This document shows, piece after piece, positions 1 to 6,466 of a DNA stretch of 12,379 nt. Location of the stretch: positions 1 to 12,379 of the forward strand of contig JAOUJU010000024.1 of assembly GCA_029883045.1 (NCBI GenBank), given 5' to 3'. Position numbers and translations under genes: made by a program. Position 1 is the first letter of the stretch. Each line of letters opens with the position of its first letter. The notes beneath the pieces were generated by a model. That model was not told where the DNA came from, did not search any database, and worked only from the letters and a program-made list of their open reading frames with translations. The stretch is from Rhodospirillaceae bacterium (GTDB lineage Bacteria; Pseudomonadota; Alphaproteobacteria; Rhodospirillales; Magnetovibrionaceae).

Positions 1-732
1 GTTGCCCAGATGGAGGTTAATTTCCTTCATGGTGACCCACTAGATCTGGCCGATCAGGTATTTTTATTCAAACGCACACTTCGCCAAACTGCGATTAACC
101 ATGGGTTATTTGCCACCTTTATGGCCAAACCTATGAAAAATGAACCGGGCAGTGCGCTGCATATTCATCAGAGCCTTTATGACGTTAAAACTGATGAAAA
201 TGTATTTTCTAACACCGATGGATCAAACAGCGATTTATTTTTATCATACATTGCCGGTCTGCAAACCTATGCCCAAGACATGATGCCAATGTTTGCGCCC
301 AACGTTAATTCGTATCGCCGATTTACCTATGAAGAAGCGCCAATAAATACCCACTGGGGCCATGATAACCGCAGTTGTGGTCTGCGTGTACCGCGCGCTG
401 GAAATGATGGACGGCGGGTTGAAAACCGACTTCCCGGTGCGGATGTTAATCCTTATCTAGCAATCGCGGCAACGTTGGCGTGTGGATATTTGGGCATGAC
501 CGAGGGGCTTAAGCCCACGGCCGAAGAAACCGATAATGCCTATAGGCACGAACGTGAACTGCCATATCATCTTTCTGATGCGCTGGAACGATTTGAAGAA
601 AACGAAAGTGTGCGCAATGTTCTAGGTAGCCGCTTTGTTGACCTGTTGTGCATAGTAAAGCGTGATGAGCAAAACACCTATGATCAGGTTATCAGTTCAT
701 GGGAGCGTGAACACTTGTTACTCAATGTATGA
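1..732 (+). CDS. Glutamine synthetase family protein, probable gamma-glutamylpolyamine synthetase (5' end missing)
   Basis: The reading frame is open from base 1 (V-A-Q-M-E-V-N) to a TGA at 730-732, so 243 C-terminal residues are present and roughly 200 residues lie upstream. The first ATG in the window, at 10, is internal. Visible family signatures are Q-M-E-V-N (a substrate/metal segment of the GS fold), F-M-A-K-P followed by G-S-A-L-H-I-H-Q-S (ATP-binding region), N-S-Y-R-R-F, a W-G-H-D-N-R-S arginine segment, and R-V-E-N-R-L-P-G-A-D-V-N-P-Y-L near the metal-binding glutamate. The adenylylation-loop tyrosine typical of GlnA is not visible. GS homologues of this type ATP-dependently join glutamate to amines such as putrescine. 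It sits 27 nt upstream of a polyamine aminotransferase gene in the same direction, which supports a role in amine catabolism. It differs clearly from the second GS homologue at 6467-7840, so the two are divergent paralogues. The exact amine substrate cannot be told. Confidence 0.9.
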   Translation, partial: VAQMEVNFLHGDPLDLADQVFLFKRTLRQTAINHGLFATFMAKPMKNEPGSALHIHQSLYDVKTDENVFSNTDGSNSDLFLSYIAGLQTYAQDMMPMFAPNVNSYRRFTYEEAPINTHWGHDNRSCGLRVPRAGNDGRRVENRLPGADVNPYLAIAATLACGYLGMTEGLKPTAEETDNAYRHERELPYHLSDALERFEENESVRNVLGSRFVDLLCIVKRDEQNTYDQVISSWEREHLLLNV

Positions 733-759
733 TGTCCAGAAAATAATAAAGGAACAACA

Positions 760-2130
760 ATGAATCTGGTTCTAAACAGTACCGCCGAATGGCAGCGCGA
801 AGACCGCGAACATCACCTGCATCCGTTCACTGATATTGCCCAATTAAGCAAGAAGGGGGTTCGCATTATTACGCGTGCCGATGGCGTTTACTTGTGGGAC
901 AGCGAAGGTGAAAAAATTATCGACGGCATGGCGGGGCTTTGGTGTGTCAATGTTGGTTATGGGCGCAAAGAGCTTGTTGATGCAGCCACCAAACAAATGA
1001 GCGAGCTTGCCTATTATAATACATTTTTCCAGACGACTACCATGCCAGCAACAGCGCTTGCCAGTTTGTTGGCAGAAGTAACCCCTGAGGGTATGAACAA
1101 TGTTTTTTATGGTAATTCAGGGTCTGAATCCAACGACACCGTAGCGCGTTTGGTGTGGCGTTATTGGGATACAATGGGTAAGACTGATAAAAAAACAATA
1201 ATAAGCCGCACCAATGGCTATCACGGTAGCACAGTTGCTTCTGCTTCTATGGGTGGCATGGGTTACATGCACAAACAAGGACCAATGCCAATTCCCGGCT
1301 TTGTTCACATTGAACAGCCGCATTGGTATTTTAATGCTGGCGATATGGACGAAGATGAATACGGAATTAAAGCTGCCCACAAACTAGAAGAAAAAATATT
1401 AGAACTAGGCGCAGAAAACGTTGGCGCATTTATTGGCGAACCAATTCAAGGCGCGGGTGGGGTTATTGTTCCGCCCGACAGTTACTGGCCGGAAATACAA
1501 AAAATTTGCCGCAAGCATGACATTTTACTGGTATCGGACGAGGTGATATGCGGGTTCGGGCGTACCGGGGAATGGTTTGGCTGCCAATCGTTTGGGTTTG
1601 AACCTGACATGATGACAATGGCCAAGGGCATGTCATCTGGTTATATACCAATTTCAGGGGTTATGGTGCATGACCGGGTGGTTGATGTGTTGCGCGAAAG
1701 CGGTGATTTCAACCATGGCTACACCTATTCCGGCCATCCGGTCTCAAGTGCGGTGGCGCATGCCAATATTTCAATATTGCGTGATGAAGGCATAATTGAG
1801 CGGGTAAAAACCGAAATAGGGCCATATTTTCAGGCCCGTTTAAGGGAATTTTCCGACCACCCCTTGGTCGGTCAGGTTCGCGGTCGCGGCCTTATTGGCG
1901 CGTTAGAACTGGTTAAAAACAAGGAAACCCGCGAAAGGTTCGATCCTGCGGGCCGGGCAGGCACAATTTGTCGTGACCATTGCTTTGAAAATAATATTAT
2001 TATTCGGGCCACTGGCGATGCCATGCTGTTTTCTCCACCCCTGGTTATAACTAAGGGGGAAATAGACGAATTAATGGAAAAAGCAAAAAAGTGTCTTGAT
2101 TTAACCGCCCAAGATGTGGGTGTAATATAA
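760..2130 (+). CDS. spuC: Class III PLP aminotransferase, SpuC-like putrescine/polyamine:pyruvate aminotransferase
   Basis: A 456-residue fold-type I PLP enzyme of normal family length. The ATG at 760 has a GGAA Shine-Dalgarno 5 nt upstream (751-754). Visible landmarks are D-G-M-A-G-L-W-C-V-N around residue 61, the N-S-G-S-E-S phosphate-binding loop (119-124), Y-H-G at 154-156, the D260-E-V segment whose Asp binds the PLP pyridine nitrogen, and the Schiff-base lysine K289 in M-A-K-G. The overall pattern matches the SpuC/putrescine-pyruvate transaminase group, which moves an amino group from putrescine (or spermidine, cadaverine and similar amines) to pyruvate, giving an aminoaldehyde and L-alanine. 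It lies between a GS homologue and the potFGHI importer, which agrees with use of imported polyamine. Related class III transaminases accept GABA or beta-alanine, so the amino donor is not certain. It is probably cytosolic and co-transcribed with the upstream gene. Confidence 0.88.
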   Translation: MNLVLNSTAEWQREDREHHLHPFTDIAQLSKKGVRIITRADGVYLWDSEGEKIIDGMAGLWCVNVGYGRKELVDAATKQMSELAYYNTFFQTTTMPATALASLLAEVTPEGMNNVFYGNSGSESNDTVARLVWRYWDTMGKTDKKTIISRTNGYHGSTVASASMGGMGYMHKQGPMPIPGFVHIEQPHWYFNAGDMDEDEYGIKAAHKLEEKILELGAENVGAFIGEPIQGAGGVIVPPDSYWPEIQKICRKHDILLVSDEVICGFGRTGEWFGCQSFGFEPDMMTMAKGMSSGYIPISGVMVHDRVVDVLRESGDFNHGYTYSGHPVSSAVAHANISILRDEGIIERVKTEIGPYFQARLREFSDHPLVGQVRGRGLIGALELVKNKETRERFDPAGRAGTICRDHCFENNIIIRATGDAMLFSPPLVITKGEIDELMEKAKKCLDLTAQDVGVI

Positions 2131-2146
2131 TAAATAACTGCACTAT

Positions 2147-2185
2147 CTAAATGTTTTGGCTAAATGTTTTGACTGAATGTTTTGG
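2147..2185. repeat. Three tandem 13-bp repeats upstream of potF
   Basis: Three head-to-tail 13-bp units follow one another without a gap: CTAAATGTTTTGG (2147-2159), CTAAATGTTTTGA (2160-2172) and CTGAATGTTTTGG (2173-2185). Units 1 and 2 differ at one base, and units 1 and 3 at one base. The array lies between the spuC stop and the potF Shine-Dalgarno. A 13-bp period is not a whole helical turn. It could be a multi-copy protein-binding site, part of the potF promoter, or a replication-slippage relic; sequence alone does not decide. Confidence 0.85.
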
Positions 2186-2199
2186 GAAGAATCTTAAAT
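2169..2199 (+). promoter_or_regulatory. Weak candidate promoter for potF
   Basis: TTGACT at 2169-2174 (5 of 6 to the sigma-70 -35 box) is formed at the junction of repeat units 2 and 3. A poor -10 candidate, TTAAAT (2194-2199, 4 of 6), lies 19 nt further on. This is a guess supported mainly by the 106-nt gap after spuC; potF could instead be read through from upstream. Confidence 0.25.
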
Positions 2200-2223
2200 C
2201 GTAAAAAAACTTAGTTTCAATAT

Positions 2224-2230
2224 GGGAGGA
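2224..2230 (+). promoter_or_regulatory. Ribosome binding site that fixes the potF start
   Basis: GGGAGGA, a near-perfect Shine-Dalgarno, lies 6 nt before the ATG at 2237. An in-frame ATG at 2222 overlaps this site and would put the ribosome binding site inside the coding region, so the start at 2237 is strongly preferred. Confidence 0.85.
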
Positions 2231-2236
2231 AATATT

Positions 2237-3334
2237 ATGAGTATGTTTACTAAATCACTTCTTGCTGCAGCTGGGATAGCAATGTTTGCTAGCTCTGCCA
2301 TGGCTGCAGAAGAAAAAATTGTTTATGTATATAACTGGTCAGACTACATCGACGATGAAATTTTAACCGAATTTACCAACGAAACCGGAATCAAGGTTGT
2401 TTATGACGTGTTTGATTCCAACGACGTTTTGGAAACAAAACTTCTTGCTGGTGGTTCTGGTTATGACGTTGTGGTTCCATCGGGAACATTCCTTGGTCGT
2501 CAAATTGAGGCAGGCGTTTTCCAAAAATTGGACAGGGCCAAACTTTCAAACTGGGGCAACCTGTGGGACACAATTCTTGACCGCGTTAATGTTTATGATC
2601 CAGGCAATAAGTATGCGGTTAACTATATGTGGGGCACCACCGGTATTGGTTATAACGTAAATATGGTTTCTGAACGCATGTCAGATGCACCGGTTAATTC
2701 ATGGGATATGGTATTGAACCCGGCCATAGCGTCCAAATTTGCCGATTGTGGCATTTACATGCTTGATGCCGGTGACGAAATGATACCGGCGGCATTAAAA
2801 TATATCGGCGAAAACCCCGACAGCAAAGACCCGGCAGTAATTGCCAAGGCCGAAGCAGTTTTAATGGCGGTTCGTCCGTATGTTCGTAAATTCCATTCGT
2901 CAGAATATATTGATGCCCTTGCTAACGGTGATATCTGCGTTGCGGTTGGCTGGTCTGGTGACGTATTGCAAGCGCGCGATCGTGCCGCCGAAGCCGAAAA
3001 CGGCGTAGAAATTAACTACGTCGCGCCGGAAGAAGGTGCCTTAATGTGGCTTGATATGATGGCAATTCCTGCCGATGCTCCGCATCCAGACAATGCCCAT
3101 ACCTTTATCAACTATATTATGCGCGCCGAAGTAATGGCTAAAGCATCTAATTATGTCTATTACGCTAACGGCAACAAAGCTTCTGAGAAGTTTTTAGCCG
3201 AAGACGTAATTGGCGATCCTGCCATTTATCCAACCCCGGCAGCATTAAAGACGCTTTATCTTACTACCCCCTATGATGCGGAATCCCAACGTGTGCTTAC
3301 GCGCATTTGGACCCGCGTAAAGAGCGGACAGTAA
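2237..3334 (+). CDS. potF: Putrescine/polyamine ABC transporter periplasmic binding protein PotF
   Basis: A 365-residue extracellular solute-binding protein that captures polyamine in the periplasm and delivers it to PotHI. The start at 2237 is chosen because of the strong GGGAGGA site before it. It gives a typical Sec signal peptide: K6, a hydrophobic stretch at about 8-18, and a probable cleavage after A-M-A (residue 23). The mature protein starts close to V-Y-N-W-S-D-Y, the hallmark of PotF/PotD proteins. Likely ligand contacts by alignment from memory to E. coli PotF are W34-S35-D36, S82, W239, D242 and D273. W271 takes the place of E. coli PotF F276, and the W-x-D arrangement resembles the spermidine binder PotD, so ligand choice may not be strictly putrescine. 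The length fits the family (E. coli PotF is about 370). It is followed by a strong terminator, consistent with higher expression than the membrane components. Confidence 0.95.
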   Translation: MSMFTKSLLAAAGIAMFASSAMAAEEKIVYVYNWSDYIDDEILTEFTNETGIKVVYDVFDSNDVLETKLLAGGSGYDVVVPSGTFLGRQIEAGVFQKLDRAKLSNWGNLWDTILDRVNVYDPGNKYAVNYMWGTTGIGYNVNMVSERMSDAPVNSWDMVLNPAIASKFADCGIYMLDAGDEMIPAALKYIGENPDSKDPAVIAKAEAVLMAVRPYVRKFHSSEYIDALANGDICVAVGWSGDVLQARDRAAEAENGVEINYVAPEEGALMWLDMMAIPADAPHPDNAHTFINYIMRAEVMAKASNYVYYANGNKASEKFLAEDVIGDPAIYPTPAALKTLYLTTPYDAESQRVLTRIWTRVKSGQ

Positions 3335-3342
3335 GGTTACTT

Positions 3343-3381
3343 AAAAGACCGCCCCATAATAATTTGGGGCGGTCTTTTTTT
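3343..3381 (+). terminator. Intrinsic terminator between potF and potG
   Basis: A perfect 9-bp GC-rich stem (3347-3355 GACCGCCCC with 3366-3374 GGGGCGGTC) is extended by four A:T pairs (3343-3346 with 3375-3378). It has a 10-nt AT loop and ends in a run of seven T (3375-3381). It starts 8 nt after the potF stop and lies 37 nt before the potG start. In this position it probably causes partial termination and uneven expression within the operon, or protects the potF mRNA 3' end. No new promoter is obvious between it and potG. Confidence 0.92.
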
Positions 3382-3418
3382 CTTTCGTCCGAAAAGCCAA
3401 AACAAATAGGTGGGGTAA

Positions 3419-4567
3419 ATGGGTGAGTCTAATTCAAAATCGCGTAAAGTATGGGCGCCATGGAACGAAGGCGATGCTAAACCGTTTGTTCGCATTGAAA
3501 ATGTAACTAAGAAATTCGGCTCTTTTACCGCAATAGATAATGTAACGCTTGATATTTATGAGCGTGAATTCTTTTCACTGCTAGGTCCATCTGGTTGCGG
3601 CAAAACGACCTTGCTTAGAATGCTGGCAGGGTTTGAAACCCCGACCACTGGTCGCATAATAATTGATGGCGAAGATATGTCGACCGTTCCGCCGCATAAA
3701 CGCCCAGTCAACATGATGTTTCAATCATACGCACTGTTCCCGCACATGACGGTTGAGCAAAATATTGCTTTTGGCCTTAAGCAAGACCGCATGGCAAAAG
3801 ACGAAATTAATGACCGTGTTGGACACATGTTAAAGCTTGTGCATATGGAAAAAATGGCCAGACGAAAGCCTGATCAGCTTTCCGGCGGGCAAAAACAGCG
3901 CGTTGCCTTGGCCCGCTCGCTGGCCAAAAAACCAAAAATACTTTTGCTTGATGAACCATTGGGTGCGTTGGATAAAAAATTACGCGAAGAAACCCAGTTT
4001 GAATTGGTAAATATTCAAGAAACCCTTGGCATAACGTTTGTGATTGTTACCCACGACCAAGAAGAAGCAATGACGGTGTCATCCCGGGTTGCAGTTATGG
4101 ATCATGGTTATGTTGCACAGATCGCAACACCTGGTGAAATATACGAATACCCAAATTCACGCCAAGTTGCAGAATTTATTGGTGACGTAAATATTTTGGA
4201 AGGGCAGATAACCGAAGTTAGAAGCGATTCTGCCGCTATAAAAATAAAAGGCGTGACAGCACCGGTTGAAACCGGACGCAGCGTCAATGCAATAGTTGAT
4301 GAATGGATATGGGTGGCTATTCGTCCGGAAAAAATGATCATCAGCTTAGATGCGCCAAAAAATAATTCAAAAAATTGCATAACCGGCAAGGTTATGGACA
4401 TTGGCTATCTGGGCAAGCTTTCTATTTATCATGTCCGCATGGATGATGGGAGAATAATTATTGTTACGCAGACAAACCGCATGCGTGAAACAGAGCGAAC
4501 AATTACATGGGAAGATAGTGTCCATGTTTCATGGTCGCCCGATGCTGCAATTGTTTTGTTGAATTGA
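3419..4567 (+). CDS. potG: Putrescine/polyamine ABC transporter ATP-binding protein PotG
   Basis: A 382-residue ABC ATPase that powers the PotHI permease from the cytoplasmic side. The ATG at 3419 is preceded by AGGTGGGG (3408-3415). The motifs are complete and in order: Walker A G-P-S-G-C-G-K-T (56-63), a Q-loop in M-M-F-Q-S-Y-A-L-F-P, the signature L-S-G-G-Q (154-158), Walker B L-L-L-D-E-P with D178 and E179, the D-loop G-A-L-D, and the H-loop histidine H212 in V-T-H-D. The last 120 or so residues form a C-terminal TOBE-type domain, beginning near N-I-L-E-G-Q-I, as in the PotA/PotG group. About 23 residues precede the first strand, as is normal for PotG. It lies downstream of the potF terminator and 13 nt before potH. 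All catalytic residues expected for an active ATPase are present. Confidence 0.95.
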   Translation: MGESNSKSRKVWAPWNEGDAKPFVRIENVTKKFGSFTAIDNVTLDIYEREFFSLLGPSGCGKTTLLRMLAGFETPTTGRIIIDGEDMSTVPPHKRPVNMMFQSYALFPHMTVEQNIAFGLKQDRMAKDEINDRVGHMLKLVHMEKMARRKPDQLSGGQKQRVALARSLAKKPKILLLDEPLGALDKKLREETQFELVNIQETLGITFVIVTHDQEEAMTVSSRVAVMDHGYVAQIATPGEIYEYPNSRQVAEFIGDVNILEGQITEVRSDSAAIKIKGVTAPVETGRSVNAIVDEWIWVAIRPEKMIISLDAPKNNSKNCITGKVMDIGYLGKLSIYHVRMDDGRIIIVTQTNRMRETERTITWEDSVHVSWSPDAAIVLLN

Positions 4568-4580
4568 TCGGTTATTGCAC

Positions 4581-5588
4581 ATGATGCCAGAGGAAATAAA
4601 CGCCAGAACCGACACGGGACGCCATAACAATGGTGGCATTTCACGCATGGTTCGCGAATGCCGGCCATATATATGGGGGGCTAAATTATGCAGGGCTTAT
4701 GGGTTGCAAGGGCGCAGCATTACCGTTGCCATACCGTACCTGTGGATGTTGCTATTGTTTATGGCGCCATTTCTTATCGTATTAAAGGTAAGCTTTTCTG
4801 AAATACGCATAGCCATACCGCCATATGCACCGTTATTTCAGTTTATTGATAATTCTTATATACAGATAACGCTTCAATTAAAAAACTACGCAATGCTGTT
4901 TAAGGATGCGTTGTATGTGAATTCCTATCTTAGCAGTCTTAAAATTGCCAGCATCTCAACCATTATAACGCTAGCTGTCGGATACCCGATTGCGTATGCA
5001 ATGGCCCGTGCGCCAAGGGAATGGCGGTTGACGTTGCTGATGCTTGTTATATTGCCGTTTTGGACGTCGTTTCTGATACGTGTTTATGCCTGGATTGCAA
5101 TATTAAAACCTGAGGGGTTTTTGAATATTGTGCTTATCTGGGCGGGAATTATCGATAAACCGTTGATAATTTTGCATACTGACTGGGCAGTATATATTGG
5201 CATTGTTTATTCATATCTGCCGTTCATGATTTTGCCGCTTTATGCCAACTTAGAAAAAATGGATTTTTCCCTGCTTGAAGCCGCATCCGACCTTGGTTGT
5301 CCACCGGGAAAAACATTTTGGAAAATTACTTTCCCATTATCCATGCCGGGCATTATTGCCGGATGTTTTTTAGTGTTTATCCCGGCTGTAGGTGAATTTG
5401 TTATTCCCGATTTGTTGGGCGGGTCAAGCACGTTAATGATAGGCAAAACATTATGGACTGAATTTTTTAATAATCGTGATTGGCCATTATCATCTGCGGT
5501 GGCAGTGGTTCTATTATTGATGCTGGTTGTACCGATAGTTTGGTTCCAGCGTTTTCAGGCCCGTCGCGGCGCCGTTGATGTGGTATAA
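4581..5588 (+). CDS. potH: Putrescine/polyamine ABC transporter permease PotH
   Basis: An inner-membrane permease subunit of about 335 residues, paired with PotI to form the translocation path. About six hydrophobic segments can be read: V-A-I-P-Y-L-W onward (about 47-70), 120-142, 150-172, 204-222, 255-275 and 304-322. The EAA loop that docks on the ATPase is E-A-A-S-D-L-G-C (from about 233), followed by conserved F-I-P-A-V-G-E-F-V-I-P and E-F-F-N-N-R-D-W-P, which are strongly PotH-like. The start is uncertain: ATG 4581 lies 13 nt after the potG stop but has only a weak ribosome site. TTG 4575 and ATG 4584 are alternatives, and ATG 4647, behind GGTGG, would give an N-terminus closer in length to E. 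coli PotH. The end overlaps nothing and is 16 nt before potI. Confidence 0.93.
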   Translation: MMPEEINARTDTGRHNNGGISRMVRECRPYIWGAKLCRAYGLQGRSITVAIPYLWMLLLFMAPFLIVLKVSFSEIRIAIPPYAPLFQFIDNSYIQITLQLKNYAMLFKDALYVNSYLSSLKIASISTIITLAVGYPIAYAMARAPREWRLTLLMLVILPFWTSFLIRVYAWIAILKPEGFLNIVLIWAGIIDKPLIILHTDWAVYIGIVYSYLPFMILPLYANLEKMDFSLLEAASDLGCPPGKTFWKITFPLSMPGIIAGCFLVFIPAVGEFVIPDLLGGSSTLMIGKTLWTEFFNNRDWPLSSAVAVVLLLMLVVPIVWFQRFQARRGAVDVV

Positions 5589-5589
5589 T

Positions 5590-5594
5590 GGGGG
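5590..5594 (+). promoter_or_regulatory. Ribosome binding site that fixes the potI start
   Basis: A GGGGG run lies 10 nt before ATG 5605. An in-frame TTG at 5575 and the ATG at 5578 would put this site inside potI and overlap the end of potH, so 5605 is preferred. The resulting protein begins M-K-K-F, a normal start just before the first membrane segment. Confidence 0.6.
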
Positions 5595-5604
5595 TAATTA
5601 TTTC

Positions 5605-6423
5605 ATGAAAAAATTTACCACCTTTAACAAGCTATCAATAATTTTAGGGCTTTCGTTTCTTTATATCCCGATTGTTTTGCTGGTTATATTTAGCTTTAAT
5701 GAATCACGCTTGGTAACCGTTTGGGCCGGTTTTTCGACCAAGTGGTATGGCGAATTGATGCAAAACCAAGGGATCTTAAATGCTGCCAGCATAACCCTGA
5801 AGGTAGCGTTTATTTCTTCGACCATGGCAACGGTGCTTGGAACGATGGCTGGATTTTCTATGTCTAGGTTCGGGCGTTTTCGTGGACGTACATTATTTAA
5901 TGGCATGATATATGCCCCGTTGGTTATGCCAGAAGTTATAACTGGGTTATCTCTGCTGCTAATGTTTGTGGCAATTTCATTTAATCGCGGTATGTGGACC
6001 ATAACTTTGGCACACACAACATTTGCCATGTGTTATGTGGCGGTCGTTATTCAATCGCGCCTTACATCGTTCGATCGCTCAATCGAAGAAGCAGCGATGG
6101 ATTTGGGGTGCACACCATTAAAAACGTTTTTTGTAATAACCTTGCCTATAATAATGCCTGCTGTGGTTTCTGGGTGGTTGCTTTCATTTACCTTATCGCT
6201 TGATGATTTGGTAATAGCTAGCTTTACCACTGGACCGGGCGCAACCACATTGCCGATGAAAATTTATTCAATGGTTCGCCTAGGGGTAACGCCAGAAATC
6301 AATGCCATATCAACAATCATGGTTGGGGTTGTGGCAGCTGGTGTTGTTATTGCATCATTTCTGCACAAGCGCAGCGAAGCCCGTATCGCCAAGGGCGAAA
6401 TGATGGCCGGAGCTGCACCTTAA
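5605..6423 (+). CDS. potI: Putrescine/polyamine ABC transporter permease PotI
   Basis: The second permease subunit of the importer, 272 residues with the chosen start (E. coli PotI is about 280). The first membrane segment (about 10-30) runs through L-S-F-L-Y-I-P-I-V. It is followed by V-T-V-W-A-G-F-S-T-K-W-Y-G-E, which is characteristic of PotI/PotC. Further hydrophobic segments lie at about 63-83, 102-124, 132-150, 183-205 and 234-252. The EAA loop is E-E-A-A-M-D-L-G-C-T-P-L-K-T-F-F (161-176), preceding the conserved S-L-D-D-L-V-I-A-S-F and G-P-G-A-T-T-L-P-M. It belongs in the inner membrane and follows potH by 16 nt. Together with PotF, PotG and PotH it makes a complete importer. No terminator is seen after it, so puuA, 43 nt downstream, is probably in the same transcript. 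Confidence 0.94.
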   Translation: MKKFTTFNKLSIILGLSFLYIPIVLLVIFSFNESRLVTVWAGFSTKWYGELMQNQGILNAASITLKVAFISSTMATVLGTMAGFSMSRFGRFRGRTLFNGMIYAPLVMPEVITGLSLLLMFVAISFNRGMWTITLAHTTFAMCYVAVVIQSRLTSFDRSIEEAAMDLGCTPLKTFFVITLPIIMPAVVSGWLLSFTLSLDDLVIASFTTGPGATTLPMKIYSMVRLGVTPEINAISTIMVGVVAAGVVIASFLHKRSEARIAKGEMMAGAAP

Positions 6424-6466
6424 AATATATAAAAATAAAATACTGATAACCGGAGTAGTTATAATT

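Noticed and set aside
2147..2185. Tandem array considered as a CRISPR or replication iteron set
   Set aside because: The 13-bp units have no spacers, there are no cas genes, and neither a replication initiator nor an origin context is nearby.
2222..2236. Upstream in-frame ATG at 2222 as the potF start
   Set aside because: It would overlap the strong GGGAGGA ribosome site and place extra residues ahead of a typical signal peptide; the ATG at 2237 is far better.
5661..6029. 122-codon open frame on the minus strand inside potI
   Set aside because: potI is strongly supported by its motifs; the antisense frame shows no domain or start signal.
6422..6436. AAAATATATAAAAAT before puuA as a PuuR box
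   Set aside because: About 10 of 15 matches in pure A/T sequence, lacking the GAACA-like end; expected by chance in AT-rich spacers.
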